Source of the DNA: Epiperipatus broadwayi
Taxonomy: Eukaryota; Onychophora; Udeonychophora; Euonychophora; Peripatidae
Length of the DNA stretch: 64,000 nt
Assembly: GCA_028023455.1 (NCBI GenBank)
Contig: JAQFVV010012512.1
Coordinates: forward strand, 1,962,413 to 2,026,412
Direction: 5' to 3'
The notes under the pieces were generated by a model. It searched no databases. It saw only the letters and a list, made by a program, of their open reading frames with translations, and was not told where the DNA came from. Position 1 is the first letter of the stretch. Each line of letters begins with the position of its first letter. The position numbers were made by a program, and so were the translations under genes. Shown piece after piece: positions 60,701 to 64,000 of this stretch.

Positions 60701-63096
60701 ATATGGCTTGTACATTGCAAGTTACCTGACTACACACAGATGGCTCAATTGTAAAGAACCAAGTTTTCTGTAATAGCAGTATATGCATGATAAATTTAAT
60801 TTTTTTTATCCACAGCTATCTATTCTAGCATAATAAGTTTCAGTTTCTATTAGTTTTTAATAATTCAGGCAGCCACTCCAAAATTTCATGGTAGTTGTGA
60901 GTGGACCATGTTAAACATCTTACTCACTCCTACTTTATAACATAAAACAAACTCAATTTACAAAACTACCAAGCTAACAAAAATAATCAAAATCAACCCA
61001 AATTCACAACTCAACCAGACTAGCCAAGCAAATAAAGTCTAAAACACTATGAATGGTTTTACTGCTAAAAGCAGACTTCTCAAGTGTAAAGAACTACATA
61101 TCTGAGAATATCCTTTATGGAGAAACTAATTGTTTATAATAAGAATTCACAAGTCAGACTCCATTAGGGTCATTAAACGAATTTGTAAGTAATGCCCATT
61201 TTACTGTACCAGGACTAATTTATTGGAGAAAAAATGGTTCATTTTTATTCAACTATCCTGCTACTATAAGGTGTTATCACTAACAAAATAAAATGGTTGT
61301 TATTTATAAGACTATTAAAGTAACTTTATTGAGATCCAATTCATGAATTATTATTATAGTTTGCATATTAGAGTTAATTCCTTCATATATTATATTCTCA
61401 GAACCATATTTTTAATAACTATTTCTTATGTATGTGCTTATTAAGCTTATTAGAATTTAAAACTTAAACGTTTTTTAAAAGTTGTAAACTGGCTGATTAA
61501 TACTTTTAAGATTGCTAGTAATATAAAATTCCATCTTTTTTTACCTATCAACTTTGAATTTTTTTTACCAAAGGAGAACTAAAAGTGGCCCATATTTTGT
61601 CTAAAAAATTAGAAAATATTTGCATTAATTATAAAATTGTTAAAATGGTTGAATTAGATGTGGTTTGCAAATTATTGTTATAGTTTATGCATTAGAGTTT
61701 TTCTAAAAAAAAAATATAAATATATAATATTTTTAATGGCTGTTTTAGATGGAAGTATTTAATGTTTACAGTTACCCATTTTTAATTATTCAATTAAAAA
61801 ACATTCCACCTAGAACAGTAGTAAAAGAAAGACAACTTTCCCAGACCAAGCTTGGCATTAGGAAGTTGGTTTTCTTTAGTTACCAGTCTAGGGTGATCAT
61901 GTTCTAATTGAATAATTATAAATGGATAACTCTATACATTAAATATTTCCATATATGCATTAGTTTTTATATTTTTATTTTTCCTTGAGTTAGTTCATAT
62001 ATATAATATAAATAAGATGTCCATTAATTAGAACAAAATTGTAATCATAATAAAAATACTAAAATATAGCAGTAATAAACTATTATAAACATTCTTTCAA
62101 TCCACAGAAGTGCTTTCCATTAATTTTTTAAACCTGCCTCAATTGCCATTAAATTCAAAAAACAAAGTGGAAGCAAACATTACCAATTCAAATCCCATGA
62201 ATCATGTATTTTAATGTTAGCAGCTTGTCTATTTATTAAATGCATTTTATTCCTATTTATAAAAATTGTCTCATTAATTTTTCTTTTATTATGGTTTCTC
62301 TCTTCATGAAGAATTTTCACACTTTCAATATCAAATTTAAATTTATATTTACATGTTTTTTCATGATCAAAGAAAACTGAAACAGTAATTAAATCACCAT
62401 TATTCTTACTTTTACATGCTTATATAATAATTCATGCTCCTTATGAGATTAAAAAAGCATGAATTATTATATAAGCATGTAAAAAGTAAGAATAATGATG
62501 ATTTAATGACTGTTTCAGTTTTCTTTGATCATGAAAAAATATGTAAATATAAATTGAAATTTGATATTGAATGTGTGAAAATTCTTCATGAAGAGAGAAA
62601 CCATAATAAAAGAAAAAATTAAGGAGGCAATTTTTATAAATAGAAATAAAATGCATTATTTAATAAATAGACAGGTTGCTAACATTAAAATACAGGATCC
62701 ATCTTACTTGAATTGATGACATTTGCTTCCATCTTGTTTTTTGAATTTAATGACTGTTGAGGCAGGTTTAAGAAATTAACCAAAAGTACTTATATGGATT
62801 GAAAGACTGTTTATAATAGTGTATTACCATTATATTTTAATATTTTATATATATATATATATGTATGTCACCCTATTATAATATATACTTAAATAACTTA
62901 ATCTATGCATCATAATAATTAAATACTCAACATCATTAATTAAAGGACATTCTGTTAATATCTGTGTGTGACAATTACTAAAATCAAATTGATAACAAGT
63001 TGGAATTTCTTTCAATTTTTTATTCTTATTTTTTTAACTAGAAACACAAGCATGCCTCACCTGTGAAACCATTCTTGTATGATGAGAAAAAAGATG
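57658..63096 (+). CDS. Secreted NTF2-like protein, paralogue 2 (exons 1-2; continues past right edge)
   Basis: Exon 1 (57,658-57,726) encodes MNSKRFAALILLTVAIASSR plus AD, a signal peptide of the same 23-codon length and phase as gene 1. Exon 2 (63,042-63,096) encodes KHKHASPVKPFLYDEKKD plus one base, one codon shorter than gene 1 exon 2, with the same phase-1 end and the same donor context GATG|GTAATATTTATTTT. The domain exons would lie right of 64,000. Intron 1 is 5.3 kb against 1.6 kb in gene 1, enlarged by repeats. Head-to-tail orientation relative to gene 1 with 31.5 kb between starts indicates an old tandem duplication. Whether it is intact cannot be judged here. Confidence 0.7.
57881..57975 (+). 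mobile_element. tRNA-derived SINE (or tRNA-like pseudogene)
   Basis: A local GC-rich island. TGGTCGAGAGGTCAGCGCGA resembles a D-arm/A-box, CTGCCT...AGGCAG forms an anticodon-like hairpin, and GGGTTCGCGTCC matches a B-box. The long spacing resembles class II (Leu/Ser) tRNAs. It is followed by ATGACACTTAAATATAAATA, an AT-rich tail. The T-stem pairs poorly and no acceptor stem closes, so a functional tRNA is unlikely. It lies in intron 1 of gene 2. Confidence 0.65.
57976..60460. other. Gene 2 intron 1, left part, nothing recognised
   Basis: AT-rich. The frames 58,364-58,558, 59,011-59,331 and 59,349-59,540 have no domain or splice support. Confidence 0.45.
60462..60605 (-). repeat. Possible retroelement terminal-repeat fragment with CTGATGA hairpin
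   Basis: On the minus strand: CACTGATGAAGCCTTCGAGC, then TACAAACTGACTAAAGC. This has the hammerhead core heptamer CTGATGA, a small AGC/GCT hairpin and ACAAAC where GAAAC is expected. Downstream is ATGCCTTTTTGAAATGATAT, then CGACTAAATAAAC. The arrangement is like PLE terminal repeats but degenerate; tentative. Confidence 0.25.
62055..62846. mobile_element. Large foldback element C, ~790-bp palindrome
   Basis: Left arm about 62,055-62,441 and right arm about 62,455-62,846 are inverted copies over nearly 390 bp; shared words include AAATGCATTTTATT, TTTCTCTCTTCATGAAGAAT and ATGCTTATATAATAATTCAT. The loop is roughly 13 bp. The ORFs at 62,434-62,656 on both strands are products of the palindrome. 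Unrelated in sequence to foldback A. Located in intron 1 of gene 2, about 200 bp before exon 2. Confidence 0.8.
63042..63096 (+). CDS. Gene 2, exon 2 (linker)
   Basis: Acceptor TTTTTTTAACTAG; encodes a basic His/Lys linker; donor GTAATA as in gene 1. Confidence 0.7.
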
Positions 63097-64000
63097 GTAA
63101 TATTTATTTTATATTTCATAGTAAATTGCATAATTTTATTGTTTGAGTGAAAGTTGACAATGTTTAATTTGAGGTAACTCTCAGGCATAACATGTTTAAA
63201 AAATGTGTGATTGATTTAATATTCATTCTTTCTGGTCTAAGTCTTACAGGTAACTCTCCATATAAGAAAATGAGATACTGAGAAAAGATGATATGATCAT
63301 TTCCTGTAAAAATTATTATTTTAGACAGTATTTTAATGATCTATTATACCACTTCCATAAATCTTAATCCCAATGTATTACATATATTACTTCCATTTTA
63401 ATTACTTACATTTAAGTTATGATTATTTGTTAATTTATTATCACATATATATATATATATTTATTTAATTGTAACACATACTTATATATGTGTTACATAG
63501 AATGATTTAAAAATAAAGTTAGAAACAGAAAAACAAAATGATATATATTTTTTAAATAAAAAAAGGGAGCCAGTTAATTTATTAGGTAAAAATAAAAATA
63601 TATTTTTCTTTAAATAAAATTATAAAACAGGGTAAAATCTATTAAAATGTAGGAATTTTTAAATTTAACATTTAAAAGAACACTTATCTGATCTCTGTTA
63701 ACTGAGAAAAACAAATAAAATCTGATGGATTATAAAAAACAAAAGAATAAATTATAAATTTCGCTATGTAAAAATAACTATAAAGTTACTTTTGAAAGAA
63801 TTTCATTGTATAAACAATAATTGAAACTAGGTAATTATCGATCTAATTAAAGATCTCTAATACATATAAATTATCTGATCATAAGGAATTTGGTTTTATT
63901 AAAATTTAGTATGTCCAACTGATTAGATAATAAGTTTGATCAAACTGTAATTAAAAATTTAGAAGAGAAGATTAACTAATGAAAAGAATTTGGAGAAGTA
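63097..64000. other. Gene 2 intron 2 (partial), nothing recognised
   Basis: AT-rich; a TA run near 63,446-63,460. The first bases after the donor resemble gene 1 intron 2. Confidence 0.5.

Noticed and set aside
62434-62656. ORFs on both strands
   Set aside because: They straddle the centre of a long palindrome and mirror one another; no coding signature.

Overview
The window is AT-rich metazoan nuclear DNA. Genes are sparse, split by GT-AG introns into short exons, and surrounded by mobile-element debris and simple repeats. The mix of RTE-type and other LINE fragments, a Penelope-like element with a GIY-YIG domain, Merlin/IS1595-like transposons, a tRNA-derived SINE and long ATCT, AG and trinucleotide arrays suggests a lophotrochozoan, most likely a mollusc such as a cephalopod. 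That assignment is inference from repeat flavour only. I see no rRNA gene, functional tRNA gene, CRISPR array or prokaryotic operon.

Layout. 1-5.4 kb: a degenerate LINE, small palindromic MITEs, an ATCT/GTCT microsatellite, the 3' part of a Penelope-like element between inverted terminal repeats, and a truncated RTE retrotransposon. 6.1-9.8 kb: a 3.66-kb DNA transposon (M1) with long terminal inverted repeats and a perfect 8-bp target duplication, expanded by an internal minisatellite and invaded by an L1-like LINE. 11.4-13.3 kb: an old LINE on the minus strand, split by a 747-bp foldback element. 16.1-20.8 kb: a decayed Merlin-like transposase gene, a second M1-type element (M2, 1.58 kb) and a third small relative (M3) with different termini. 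22-25 kb: a palindrome, a GATA-type array and mostly unstructured DNA.

26.2-33.1 kb holds the best gene. Five exons on the plus strand join in frame to encode a 204-aa secreted protein with an NTF2-like/SnoaL-like (DUF4440-type) fold and an acidic tail. A paralogue starts at 57.7 kb; its first two exons are in the window, with exon lengths, intron phases and a ~400-bp upstream block conserved, and the rest lies beyond the right edge. Between them, on the minus strand, two phase-compatible exons (41,346-40,281) start an unidentified third gene.

46-53 kb is unusual for a succession of degenerate local tandem duplications with different periods (about 70, 97-123, 109, 320, 340 and 414 bp), including a ~670-bp trinucleotide tract. 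53.4-55.2 kb holds another LINE C-terminus and a second decayed RTE copy. The 5.3-kb first intron of the right-hand paralogue carries a tRNA-like SINE, a CTGATGA-containing hairpin and a ~790-bp palindrome.

Nothing here is an operon. The functional theme is a duplicated secreted-protein locus embedded in nested transposons. The most notable structures are the Merlin-like family, the Penelope-like element with a compensatory-substituted hammerhead-like hairpin in both terminal repeats, and the large foldback elements.
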